Source of the DNA: Paludibacteraceae bacterium
GTDB taxonomy: Bacteria; Bacteroidota; Bacteroidia; Bacteroidales; Paludibacteraceae
Direction: 5' to 3'
Assembly (NCBI GenBank): GCA_017551675.1
Contig: JAFZLC010000058.1
Span: forward strand, 1 to 64,000
DNA length: 64,000 nt
Below the pieces are notes generated by a model that made no database searches, had not been told where the DNA came from, and saw only the letters and a program-made list of their open reading frames with translations. Of this stretch, positions 7,309 to 16,332 are shown piece by piece. Numbering within the stretch: position 1 is the first letter of the stretch; every line of letters starts with the position of its first letter. The translations under genes and the position numbers were made by a program.

Positions 7309-10300
7309 ATGGGGTATTATGAAAAACATGGGAAAAGATTCTTATTCGGAATCTCCCTACTCTTCTTAAATGGTATAACATCTCTGAATGCTCAGTGCGT
7401 TGTGGCCAGTACGGAGTTTGACACTAATGCAGAACTCTGCTGCCCTGTGTTGACTTCTGATGCGGATGGTTGGTATGACGAGGATCTCGACTGGACAAAG
7501 CTCTGCAAATCGGATATGTTTATCGGTCCTGAATATGCTAAACAGGAGGGTATCGGTGGTGTCTTCGCTAGTGAGTCCAGCAACGATATGAAGAAAATTA
7601 ATGATATCTTTCTTCAAAATAACGCTACGCAAACTGGAGGAAAACAGTATGGCTACTCTATCGTTACGGCTCAGCCGAAACTTATAAATTCTTTTTGTAA
7701 GGCGAATGAGGCGCCCAACAATATGTATGTCAACATCGGTTCGTGTGAGAATTGTCCAATCCTCTCCTATACCGTGTATGGATTAACTCCCGGATCTTCG
7801 GTCGAGTTGTCTTTTACCCTGTATAACTTGCTAGACCCTACCTATTTCAACCATTTGGTAAATGTTCAAGGGGCTACGTTGAATAAGTATATCACGAAAT
7901 ATAATTATTCTAATACGGGTGTAATCAATGGTAACGCACTGAATTTTGGTGTTGTTTCGAGTGCAGAGAATATTGAATACAATACGGGATATAATAACTC
8001 TTTTGTGGCAAGTAGTTTGACAAAAGCGACAACTAAAACAGTTGATTACGGTAAATCTACTACAATGACACATAAGACAACTGTCCCTGCCTCTGGTAAT
8101 ATCACTTTCTATTTCTATCGTACAAACGATTGTTTCCAGATTCCTGTTGGTATTGATGATATAAAGGTGACTGGCTCGATTAAACCGATGATTTCAACTA
8201 CGGGTAACCCTTGTCCGGAACAACCTTTGCGTGTCACTACCAAGCAAAGTTACCCTGCAGGTACCAAATTTTTATGGAAAGAATCGAAAACAGGTCAGTC
8301 CTCTACTGATCTCAGCTTCAACTTTGTGCCTGATGCTGCGGATACAGATTATAAGATCACTCTTGAGGTTACAATGCCAGGCTGTACTCCTGCTACATCG
8401 GACGTGCTGTTGGTTCATTCAGGAACTTGTTGTACGAGTGATGATGGAGCCCCAATGGCAATGACCAATCTGTTTTTTGATGATTTCGGAAATTTTGTAT
8501 CGGATAATACATATGAGTGGACTGACAGATATGGCACAACTCATACGGAAACGATACCTGCAGGACAGGTTCATACTTCTCAGTCCCATGGTGGAGACCT
8601 TAAGATCCCTTATGTTAAAGCATATAATATTGAGTCAAGCGGTGCTACATTGTCTGTGCCATTAGCTGGTACTGTAGCAAATAAAACGGAATTGTATAAC
8701 CATGGTGTATATGTCGTTTCTAAGTATGGTGGTTATCCAGGTGGTGTGCCATACGATAATTCGGGTACTCAGACGGGCGGTATGCTTCAGTTTGACCTCT
8801 TAGATGAAGGAACACAGGATGATTTCTTCGAAATTGATATCGAACATATTTGTACGGGAAAAGACATCTATTTTGGCGCTGATTTTGCTTCCATTTCGGC
8901 TCATGCAGGATCCATCGAAGTACGTTTGGAACATGAAGGGAATGTTTTGGATAGTGAGTTCAAATATTTTAAAGATGGAGCAGACGGTTGGAAACATGCT
9001 GGTAAAGACTTTAGAATTGAGGCGAGTGATGTGGGAAATAAATCAGAAGTTACCATAAAAATGAAGGTAAGACACTATGGATATCAAGAGGATGGTACTC
9101 CAATCTATGGTGAAACTCGTGACTATGCAATCGATAACATCATATTCCAGGTGTGTACACCTCCTGATGTGAACATGGAGTCTTCGGTAAGTACAGGTAA
9201 GGATATCCTTGACCTTTGTACAGAAGATGTGTTGACCCTTACTTCTGTAACTTCTGATGCGGTTAAGCGTTTCTATTTATATACTGGAAATCAAATCGAT
9301 CCGAACAAGAAAGTGGGTTATGTTTATCAATATACGTTCCAAGATCCTTCTACTGAAAGTGATACGAATCCTATCGAATGGAAAACTCTTCATCAAGAAG
9401 AAGTAGTAGAGACAGATTATTTCGATGTACCAGTAGAAAAGTATTGGGATAACATCTTCTCTCAATTGGAAGATGACCCTAAGCATGAGAAACGTATCTA
9501 TTTCCGTGTGGTTGTAGGTGAGTATTCTGATTTGAATGCTGACCAATCATGGAAGAAGAACTCTGCATTCTCTCCTTGCCGTAAGATCTCCATCTCCACT
9601 ATTCCAGTGATTGCTGGTTTGAACTGTGCTGCATGTGAGAAGGTGAAGGAGGCTGCTATTATCTCTGCTGATCCTTCGACTAAGATCATAACCAATTCAA
9701 CGAACGAAAAAGAGGTGCTGTTATGTCCTGGAGAGGTTGCCAAACTGACTACCAAGGCGTTTGCACCAACTGATCCTACTGTTATGGGTATCACTGTTGG
9801 TCCGGATAATGAACCTCGTAAGTATGTTGCTTCTTGGCATAAAGGTTCTAAGAATGCTTCGGGCGTACGTGGAAGTGGTTATACTCCTGGTGATGAGACT
9901 TCATCGTACAACGTGACGTGGGAAGATGCTGATTGGTATTATCTATTGGTGAAGGATATTGAATTCCCTGGCGAAGATGGTATGAGTTGTTGGGTGTGGG
10001 ATAGTATCCATGTCCTCGCTGCAGACAAACCTACTTTGACATTGCCTAATCCTGCTCCATTCTGTGAAGGTACTCTCATGACAGAGCCTGCGAAAGAGAT
10101 CTCTGATTATGCTATCTTGTGGTATGCCGATGCAAATGCGACGACATCTGCCTCAGAACCAATCGTATCTTCCGTCTTGGCTTCCAATTCTCCTAAGACT
10201 TTCTATTATGTTGTGAGAGATGAGATTACGAATTGCCTTTCGGATGTGAATGAGTATGTTGTCACGGTGAATAAGATTCCATCTGTGGACTTGGATGGCA

Positions 10301-13300
10301 CTGTCGATGATTTCTGTGCAACGGTATCAGACCCTAGCCAAAAATCACCTGAGGCAACCGCTATTCCTTCTTTGCCTAATCCTGTGGACAATCAGTTAAC
10401 AATTAATTGGTATACCGACAAGGCGATGAATAGCGCTGCTGCTACGGATTTATCCTCTCTTGCAGGTAGCCTCGATCCATATACTTATTACTACAGGGTG
10501 ACAAGTGCTGAGGGTTGTTTCGATACCTCTCACATCGTCTTCAAAGCTATGCCTACGGCAGTGGTGAAACCATCGGCTGTACCTGTGTGTGATCAAACCA
10601 CTATAAGTGTGGAAACGACTCCTGCTACGGCATCGGTGCAATGGGGAAATGGAAAGACGGATAAATCTTTTGACATCACAACTGCTGCGGAGGCTGGTGT
10701 TATGACGGTTACGGCTACTGCTACAGGTTACTGTTCTAGTGCAGAAGGTATCGTAACGGCTGATTTCTATGAGAGTCCAGCCAAACTAACTACTTCCACC
10801 GTGCAATATCTGAAGACGGAGCCTATTACGGATATTTTAACCCGCAAGGCTGATGCTGTGACGGGCAAGACTGCTGATGGCACTATCATGTGGTTAGGTC
10901 AGTTTAATGATGAAACAGAGCCTACGTCAACCACAGGTGCTACGTCAACCACTCCTACTCCTACGGCAGCGAATATAGCTTCTACTACAGATGAGACATA
11001 CTACTATTGGGTGTTCCAACAAGTCACCAATCCAGATGGCTCCACTTGTCAAAGCGGATTGACCAAATTGACGGTGATGATATTGGGTGCACCTGCTCCA
11101 CTTGTATCGGATACGGTTTATTGCGTGAACTCCACACCTGCGGCTTTGACAGAGAATGCTAAGGTTAATCAGATGGATCCTAATAAGACATACGAACTGC
11201 TTTGGTATGATGCATTGACCGGTGGCACAGGCTCTACTACCCCACCTGCAGTTTCTACTGCTGTGGCTGGTGAGACTACTTACTATGTCTCTCAACGTGA
11301 CGCAAACAGTATTACTAATGAAAGCTCTCGTATGCCAGTCAAGGTAACCGTGTATGATGTGCCAGCACCTGTGATAGATCCAGTCTCTGATTATTGTGTG
11401 GGAGATGTTGCAGCTCCATTAGCAACAGCATTGACTAAGGATGAAACGAACTTCTTAATGGCAGACAGATTGGTTTGGTCTGATGGTAACACTACCAGTA
11501 CGACATTTACACCAAACACTGCTGTTTCATCTACGACCACCTACACCTATTCTGCTAAACAGTATTATAAGATGTCGAGCGGTGTTGAGTGTGAAAGTAA
11601 GGAGACCCCATTGACGGTGAAGGTTAACTTCACCAGTGTTCCTGGTGATGCCACTGTTTCATTCGTTGCAGCAGAGGTGGCGAGCGACAATAAGACGTTC
11701 CCTGCCATCACGACGAAGAACTGGGTGGAGGAATCGGGTTATACCTACTACTACGCATTGGAAGGTTCATCTAACTTCCAACAAGAGGTTCCAAAACCAG
11801 TGTTTGATGTAAATAATCTGAATGGTAACACCGAGAATATCAAATATAGTGTATACCGTGTGGATAATACAACAGGTTGTAAGAGTGAACTCTCAACCAT
11901 CACCGTGACCATCAGTGATGCGCTTCCACCGATTGTGGCAAACGTGCTTTACTGTGAAGGTGAGGCATTGTCCAATCTGACAGCGCAGAAGAACCCTCAG
12001 GTTAGCGCTAATAAGACAGAGGCTGATTACACACTGATTTGGTATGGTACGACAAAGCCAAGTTCAACCACCGACCCAGGTACGGAGGGCGACACCTACC
12101 CATTGCAAGGAAGTGCTGCGACCAATCCTGCAGGAGAGGTGACCACCACCTCCTATTATGTAGCACAGAGAGATGATAAGACAAATGCTGTCAGTCCTGC
12201 ACAGGAGATCAAGGTGATCGTCTATCCTACTCCAGTATTGACTATTTCTACACCTGCGGCAGTTTGTGAAACTGAGGTGAATTTAGCATCATCTGTTGAA
12301 TTAACCAACGAGGTGCCTGGTATGATCTATAACAAAACATATTTTGAAGATGGAGATGGAACCACACCGATGAATTCATCCATGGTTTCAGTATCAGGTG
12401 TCTATGGCGTTCAATATGCATACGATGCGAAGGTGAATTCGGGAGATCTTTGTAAATCAAAGATAGAGAAGATAAATGTTACAATTGACACATTGAATGT
12501 GATTGTGGAAGATGTCTCAACATGTCCAGACATGGCTGCAAGATTAACATGTGAGGTGAAGACGAATGCCTCTTCAAGTGTTAGCTATTCATGGACAGGT
12601 TATGATGGAGATAACGGTAATACGGCAGAATTTGTAACTAAGAAATTTATTGGAGGTAACTATGGAGACCATTATGCATACACCTTGACGGTATCGGCAG
12701 GAGCATGTAGTGAGACGAAGTCTGTTGAGGTTGTTTTAGGTGAAGGTCCGGTAGTTGGTTCTTTAACAATCTCAGATCCTACTAATACAGAGTTGCCAAC
12801 GAAGATTTATACGAATTCATTGACATCCGAAGAATATTATTATTGCGGTGGCAATGTGACGATCACTCCAGGTTATGAGGGCGATGGTGATTATCAACTG
12901 ACGACCCCATCTGGTGCAACATCCTCAGTTTCTCCGTTCACAGTATCAGGAGCCGGAGTTTATAAGTTGACTTTCACAAATGGTTGTCCAACTAGTGTTA
13001 CATTCAAATTGGTAGATGCACAAATCGCATTGGATAACTCGACACCATTGTTAGGATTATGTGAAGGTGATAAGTTCACCTCATCCGTTACAGTGAAGCC
13101 AGCAGATGGATTAGATTATTCCATCGTATGGAAGAAAGACGATGTTGTCATCGACGGATTAACATCTTTGTCATACACCATCAATGAAACTGTGGCAGAT
13201 AACAGTGGTTTCTACAAGGTGGAGGCAAATCGTAAAGGTTGCGTTGACATTACAGAGATTGGCGAGTTGAAGGTGACACCAACCATCAATGTAACGTTGC

Positions 13301-14271
13301 CTGCAGAACCAGTGATATGTGAGGGTGAAGAGGCAGAGTTGGTGATAACCAATATCCAACCAAATGGTACAACTATCCAGTGGCAGTCTGACCCAACGAT
13401 TATGACTTCAACCAATAGTGAGCGTGTGACGGTTCAACCAAGCTTTAAGTCAGGTAACGGACATCAGTCCACCTACACCTACTACTTAAGTGCACGCAAT
13501 GAATCTTGCGAGAAGAACTATCAGGTGAGTGTCAAGGTGGATGAACCATTGACAGGTACACTTGAAGCTACGTCACCAATCTGTGAAGGATTCACGGCAA
13601 AAATCAATGCAGATTCGTATAATGCCACTACCTATCTATGGACGATAGGTGGAGGTACGGAGGTGGCTACCACGGCAGAGACAGTGGTGAAACCGCTGGA
13701 GACGACAGCATACGTGGTGGATATGACACGAGGAACATGTAGCGCACAAGATCAAATCACGGTGGTGGTAACATCCAATCCGAAGATTTTGTCGATGGAT
13801 TCCGTAGGTATTCGTGATCGTCAGGTAATCACCGATCAAGAGCGTGGTACGGGAGTCTTCACCTATTGGGTAGATGAGAATAAGACCACATCAACGACAT
13901 CAGACATCATCAAAAATTTACCATTTGGTTCTCATGTTATCAGTGTTGTGGATGCTAACGGATGTACATCTTCCTTCCAATTCTCATTGGATCCGCCAGA
14001 AATTATCATTCCAGAGTTCTTCTCTCCAAATGGAGATGGAATTCATGATACATGGATAGTTGGCAAATTGGCGGAGGTTTATCCGAATGCCATAGTGAAC
14101 ATCTATGATAGGTTTGGAAAGTTGGTGGCTCAGTTCTTAGGAGATGATAATGATGGTTGGGATGGAACCTACAATGGTATTAGTTTGCCATCCACCGATT
14201 ATTGGTATATGATTGATATCGCAGAGATAGAAAAACAGTATACCGGACACTTCACGTTGATTAGACGATAG
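7309..14271 (+). CDS. Giant modular surface protein with T9SS type B sorting domain
   Basis: A 2320-residue protein. A signal peptide (about residues 1-29, ending SLNAQ) leads into a Cys-containing N-terminal region with beta-sandwich character. A long series of immunoglobulin/PKD-like modules follows, each starting with a phrase such as PFCEGT, YCVNST, YCVGDV, YCEGEA, LCEGD or ICEGE and containing WY/YYV strands; these are the Ig-like repeats common in gliding-type adhesins. The last ~88 residues are a CHU_C gliding-motility-associated domain (FFSPNGDGIHDTW, then IYDRFGKLV and GWDGTYNG), the T9SS type B export signal. Expected location: cell surface or secreted; expected role: adhesion or substrate binding. 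It is monocistronic, with its own promoter and terminator. Ligand unknown. Confidence 0.9.
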   Translation: MGYYEKHGKRFLFGISLLFLNGITSLNAQCVVASTEFDTNAELCCPVLTSDADGWYDEDLDWTKLCKSDMFIGPEYAKQEGIGGVFASESSNDMKKINDIFLQNNATQTGGKQYGYSIVTAQPKLINSFCKANEAPNNMYVNIGSCENCPILSYTVYGLTPGSSVELSFTLYNLLDPTYFNHLVNVQGATLNKYITKYNYSNTGVINGNALNFGVVSSAENIEYNTGYNNSFVASSLTKATTKTVDYGKSTTMTHKTTVPASGNITFYFYRTNDCFQIPVGIDDIKVTGSIKPMISTTGNPCPEQPLRVTTKQSYPAGTKFLWKESKTGQSSTDLSFNFVPDAADTDYKITLEVTMPGCTPATSDVLLVHSGTCCTSDDGAPMAMTNLFFDDFGNFVSDNTYEWTDRYGTTHTETIPAGQVHTSQSHGGDLKIPYVKAYNIESSGATLSVPLAGTVANKTELYNHGVYVVSKYGGYPGGVPYDNSGTQTGGMLQFDLLDEGTQDDFFEIDIEHICTGKDIYFGADFASISAHAGSIEVRLEHEGNVLDSEFKYFKDGADGWKHAGKDFRIEASDVGNKSEVTIKMKVRHYGYQEDGTPIYGETRDYAIDNIIFQVCTPPDVNMESSVSTGKDILDLCTEDVLTLTSVTSDAVKRFYLYTGNQIDPNKKVGYVYQYTFQDPSTESDTNPIEWKTLHQEEVVETDYFDVPVEKYWDNIFSQLEDDPKHEKRIYFRVVVGEYSDLNADQSWKKNSAFSPCRKISISTIPVIAGLNCAACEKVKEAAIISADPSTKIITNSTNEKEVLLCPGEVAKLTTKAFAPTDPTVMGITVGPDNEPRKYVASWHKGSKNASGVRGSGYTPGDETSSYNVTWEDADWYYLLVKDIEFPGEDGMSCWVWDSIHVLAADKPTLTLPNPAPFCEGTLMTEPAKEISDYAILWYADANATTSASEPIVSSVLASNSPKTFYYVVRDEITNCLSDVNEYVVTVNKIPSVDLDGTVDDFCATVSDPSQKSPEATAIPSLPNPVDNQLTINWYTDKAMNSAAATDLSSLAGSLDPYTYYYRVTSAEGCFDTSHIVFKAMPTAVVKPSAVPVCDQTTISVETTPATASVQWGNGKTDKSFDITTAAEAGVMTVTATATGYCSSAEGIVTADFYESPAKLTTSTVQYLKTEPITDILTRKADAVTGKTADGTIMWLGQFNDETEPTSTTGATSTTPTPTAANIASTTDETYYYWVFQQVTNPDGSTCQSGLTKLTVMILGAPAPLVSDTVYCVNSTPAALTENAKVNQMDPNKTYELLWYDALTGGTGSTTPPAVSTAVAGETTYYVSQRDANSITNESSRMPVKVTVYDVPAPVIDPVSDYCVGDVAAPLATALTKDETNFLMADRLVWSDGNTTSTTFTPNTAVSSTTTYTYSAKQYYKMSSGVECESKETPLTVKVNFTSVPGDATVSFVAAEVASDNKTFPAITTKNWVEESGYTYYYALEGSSNFQQEVPKPVFDVNNLNGNTENIKYSVYRVDNTTGCKSELSTITVTISDALPPIVANVLYCEGEALSNLTAQKNPQVSANKTEADYTLIWYGTTKPSSTTDPGTEGDTYPLQGSAATNPAGEVTTTSYYVAQRDDKTNAVSPAQEIKVIVYPTPVLTISTPAAVCETEVNLASSVELTNEVPGMIYNKTYFEDGDGTTPMNSSMVSVSGVYGVQYAYDAKVNSGDLCKSKIEKINVTIDTLNVIVEDVSTCPDMAARLTCEVKTNASSSVSYSWTGYDGDNGNTAEFVTKKFIGGNYGDHYAYTLTVSAGACSETKSVEVVLGEGPVVGSLTISDPTNTELPTKIYTNSLTSEEYYYCGGNVTITPGYEGDGDYQLTTPSGATSSVSPFTVSGAGVYKLTFTNGCPTSVTFKLVDAQIALDNSTPLLGLCEGDKFTSSVTVKPADGLDYSIVWKKDDVVIDGLTSLSYTINETVADNSGFYKVEANRKGCVDITEIGELKVTPTINVTLPAEPVICEGEEAELVITNIQPNGTTIQWQSDPTIMTSTNSERVTVQPSFKSGNGHQSTYTYYLSARNESCEKNYQVSVKVDEPLTGTLEATSPICEGFTAKINADSYNATTYLWTIGGGTEVATTAETVVKPLETTAYVVDMTRGTCSAQDQITVVVTSNPKILSMDSVGIRDRQVITDQERGTGVFTYWVDENKTTSTTSDIIKNLPFGSHVISVVDANGCTSSFQFSLDPPEIIIPEFFSPNGDGIHDTWIVGKLAEVYPNAIVNIYDRFGKLVAQFLGDDNDGWDGTYNGISLPSTDYWYMIDIAEIEKQYTGHFTLIRR

Positions 14272-14293
14272 AGTAATGATTGTATAAGAAAAT

Positions 14294-14326
14294 GGGAAGG
14301 GTCACATTTGCGGCTCTTCCCTTTTT
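14294..14326 (+). terminator. Terminator of the giant surface protein gene
   Basis: GGGAAG (14294-14299) pairs with CTTCCC (14316-14321), followed by a T-run (CTTTTTATTTT). It lies 23 nt after the stop codon. Confidence 0.7.
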
Positions 14327-14354
14327 ATTTTAGATATATGATTAATAAAAATTG

Positions 14355-14362
14355 TACCTTTG
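14355..14362 (+). promoter_or_regulatory. -7 element upstream of the YwlG-family gene
   Basis: TACCTTTG matches TAnnTTTG. No clear TTG is seen 20 nt upstream. The start would give a leader of about 98 nt containing the inverted-repeat element at 14378-14450. Confidence 0.4.
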
Positions 14363-14377
14363 CAATAGTTTAAATAT

Positions 14378-14450
14378 GGGTTCTATAAATTCATTTCGTG
14401 GAGTTTAGTATTTATTCCTATATATGATTGGTGAATTTATGGAAGTCACC
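14378..14450 (+). repeat. 5'-leader inverted-repeat element, copy C
   Basis: The arms GGGTTCTATAAATTC and GGTGAATTTATGGAAGTCACC's core (GAATTTATGGAA) are complementary and enclose a centre with TTTAGTATT. The element ends 15 nt before the ATG at 14466. It is one of a family that also precedes the genes at 35239, 44879, 57896 and 63933. Confidence 0.55.
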
Positions 14451-14465
14451 TAAAATAACATTACA

Positions 14466-15008
14466 ATGGATTTAGATCTTATAGCGAAACAAACGGAAGA
14501 GATAATCCGTTCATTATTAACCGAACATCCGATGAAAAGGGATTCTATTCTCGTTATAGGTTGCTCCTCTAGCGAAGTGACTGGTGGACGTATTGGTAAG
14601 AATTCCAGCGAGGAAATAGGTCAGGTTATTTTCCAAACAGCAAAAAAAATTACGGATGAAATGGGCGTTTTTTTAGCATGTCAGTGTTGTGAACACCTAA
14701 ATCGTGCTTTGGTCATTGAAAATGCTTGTGCTGAAAAGTATGGCTACGAACCTGTTTGCGTCGTTCCATGGCTTCATGGTGGCGGTTCTTTCGCTACTGC
14801 TGCTTACCATCACTTCTCTCAGCCTGTTGTCGTCGAACATATCAAAGCATCCGCAGGTATTGATATTGGCGATACACTTATTGGTATGCACCTCAAAGAT
14901 GTGGCGGTTCCCGTTCACTTCTCACAACAGAAGATTGGTGAGGCTCATGTGGTCGCTGCCTACTCTCGTCCGAAATTGATTGGTGGAGAGAGGGCACACT
15001 ATGCATAA
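14466..15008 (+). CDS. YwlG/UPF0340 (TIGR01440) family protein
   Basis: A 180-residue protein matching the UPF0340/YwlG family over its full length: an N-terminal helix, then ILVIGCSSSEVTGGRIG, ACQCCEHLNRALVIE, VCVVPWLHGGGSFATAAY and the end SRPKLIGGERAHY. Family proteins have a small alpha/beta fold of unknown biochemical role. Conserved Cys and His residues in ACQCCEHLNRAL may form a site, but that is inference. The gene is followed by a perfect terminator hairpin and appears monocistronic. Family call secure, function unknown. Confidence 0.85.
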   Translation: MDLDLIAKQTEEIIRSLLTEHPMKRDSILVIGCSSSEVTGGRIGKNSSEEIGQVIFQTAKKITDEMGVFLACQCCEHLNRALVIENACAEKYGYEPVCVVPWLHGGGSFATAAYHHFSQPVVVEHIKASAGIDIGDTLIGMHLKDVAVPVHFSQQKIGEAHVVAAYSRPKLIGGERAHYA

Positions 15009-15010
15009 AA

Positions 15011-15056
15011 AAATACTCAATTTCCGCATGAAAGCTGTGAAAATTGAGTATTTTGT
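15011..15056 (+). terminator. Terminator of the YwlG-family gene
   Basis: A perfect 13-bp inverted repeat (AAATACTCAATTT at 15011-15023, AAATTGAGTATTT at 15041-15053) begins 3 nt after the stop codon and runs into TTTTG. Confidence 0.75.
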
Positions 15057-15072
15057 TTCGTTTTCCTTTTGA

Positions 15073-15096
15073 AGAGACGATGTACACATCGTCTCT
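15073..15096. repeat. AGAGACG-family palindrome
   Basis: AGAGACGATGT, a 2-nt centre and ACATCGTCTCT form a perfect 11-bp inverted repeat between two convergent genes. Nearly the same hairpin recurs at 52117-52140. There is no T-run on either side, so it may act as a repeat or as a weak terminator for the leftward gene ending at 15103. Confidence 0.6.
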
Positions 15097-15102
15097 ACCT
15101 TT

Positions 15103-15906
15103 TTACTCGCCACAAAGTTGCAAGTAATCAATAAATGCTTTGAGGGCAATTGCTTCTCTCTCTTCAGAAGTACCTACATAGGCACTCAATTTAGCTAATT
15201 TATTGAGTTTGCTTTCTTTTTTACTTGATACGTCAGTATATTCGCCATTGTTGAATTTTTCAACGACCTGTGGACATCTTTGAGCATAGAACTTCTTAAT
15301 GATTTGATCTCGTATCAAAATAACGGTCTTCTCTCCTGCAGGAAGCATTGCGTCATACTCAACAAAACAACGTCTAACTTCATCAATTGTATGATGCATG
15401 TTGACAACATCCACTGGTAACATAAATTTATATATCACATCTCCATTTTTGCAGTCTTTTACCCATTCAACAAAGTATCTGCCGCTAACCAAAAATTCTA
15501 CTGATTTTACAAGCAAACTCTTGAAAACACGTTTGTCTCCAGTGTAATCGTATATGTATCCAGCAAGTTCTTTAGCTTTATATTTCTGTCTGGCTTTTCT
15601 TTCGCCATAATTGTTCCAGAAATCTTTTTCTTCGTAAAAAAGAATGTTCTTTCCAAATTGGAATTCAGGAGCATACGCACCTACAGACCCGCTTAGACCT
15701 GGTCTTATAACTTCATCTTCCGTAGGTAAATTCATTTTGTGAATGTATCCTTCGATGGTGTCTCCTGTTAGAGTAATTATCTTTCCTGGAACAAAACCTC
15801 TTTTTTCCAAGATCGCCCATTGATCCTCTAATACACTATCTTGTGCAGAAATATTTGCAGCAGCAAATAGCATAACACACATTGATAATAATAATTTTTT
15901 CTTCAT
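15103..15906 (-). CDS. Secreted protein of unknown function
   Basis: A 267-residue protein with a clear signal peptide (MKKKLLLSMCVMLFAAANISA, cleaved before QDS). The mature part begins with a beta-rich segment, PGKIITLTGDTIEGYI, a pattern I have seen in many Bacteroidota secreted proteins of unknown function. Helical stretches near the C-terminus (SKLNKLAKLSAYV, EREAIALKAFIDYL) follow. There is no catalytic motif, lipobox or T9SS tail. It has its own promoter (TTG at 15985-15983 and TACTTTTG at 15962-15955, minus strand, 20-nt spacing) and is separated from the RNA-gene candidate upstream by that RNA's terminator. Function unknown. Confidence 0.75.
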   Translation of the reverse strand: MKKKLLLSMCVMLFAAANISAQDSVLEDQWAILEKRGFVPGKIITLTGDTIEGYIHKMNLPTEDEVIRPGLSGSVGAYAPEFQFGKNILFYEEKDFWNNYGERKARQKYKAKELAGYIYDYTGDKRVFKSLLVKSVEFLVSGRYFVEWVKDCKNGDVIYKFMLPVDVVNMHHTIDEVRRCFVEYDAMLPAGEKTVILIRDQIIKKFYAQRCPQVVEKFNNGEYTDVSSKKESKLNKLAKLSAYVGTSEEREAIALKAFIDYLQLCGE

Positions 15907-15954
15907 GTTTCTACTTATATTAAATTGTTATTATTTCGTTTCAAAAAACGTCTG

Positions 15955-15985
15955 CAAAAGTAGTTATATACTTTTAAACTTCCAA
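15955..15985 (-). promoter_or_regulatory. Promoter of the secreted-protein gene
   Basis: On the minus strand, TTG (15985-15983), 20 nt and TACTTTTG (15962-15955) match the Bacteroides consensus exactly. The leader to the ATG at 15906 is about 43 nt. Confidence 0.7.
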
Positions 15986-16001
15986 ATTTCCTTATTGGGA
16001 T

Positions 16002-16090
16002 AAAAAAAGACTCCAGTTATCCTCTCGGACGTCTGGAGCCTAAGCTTTTAATGTTTCATCAAACTAATATGCTTGATTTGTTTTTCTTTG
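16002..16090 (-). ncRNA. Small-RNA candidate, about 88 nt
   Basis: The minus strand carries a free-standing unit with a consensus promoter (16095-16125), about 50 nt of unpaired-looking leader with a weak ATCAAG/TTTGAT hairpin, and then a 3' hairpin. That hairpin has outer stem CTCCAG/CTGGAG, a symmetric ACG/TAA internal loop, inner stem TCC/GGA and a GAGA (GNRA) tetraloop, followed by seven T residues (16008-16002). The next gene downstream has its own promoter, so this need not be its leader. A tiny frame ATG-AAA-CAT-TAA lies at about 16060-16049. I do not recognise the RNA family. Confidence 0.6.
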
Positions 16091-16094
16091 CACG

Positions 16095-16125
16095 CAAATA
16101 TAAAAATTTTTTTAATACAAAACAA
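16095..16125 (-). promoter_or_regulatory. Promoter of the small-RNA candidate
   Basis: On the minus strand, TTG (16125-16123), exactly 20 nt and TATATTTG (16102-16095). This is as good a match as any promoter in the window, and no protein-coding frame follows it. Confidence 0.7.
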
Positions 16126-16332
16126 CCTAATTGACTAATTTATAATACGTTTAAGTGGGCGTGAACCATAAAATCCCCATCAAAGCGGAATTTTTTAGAA
16201 CAAAAAAATTTTTTATATGGGATCGTTTTTTTTTCCATAATTTTGATATATGGTCACTCTCCTCGCCTTTTCCTTCTCTTTTGTTGTTTGATGGATTATT
16301 TGTAATTTTACATCCGTTTTTTAGCATTTAAA

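Larger units (their letters stand above)
15986..16332. other. Divergent intergenic region between the secreted-protein and LTA-synthase-like genes
   Basis: It contains the RNA-gene candidate with its promoter (16002-16125). The rest (16126-16332) is AT-rich with no gene. I could not find a consensus -7 element close to the start of the rightward gene at 16333. Confidence 0.5.
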
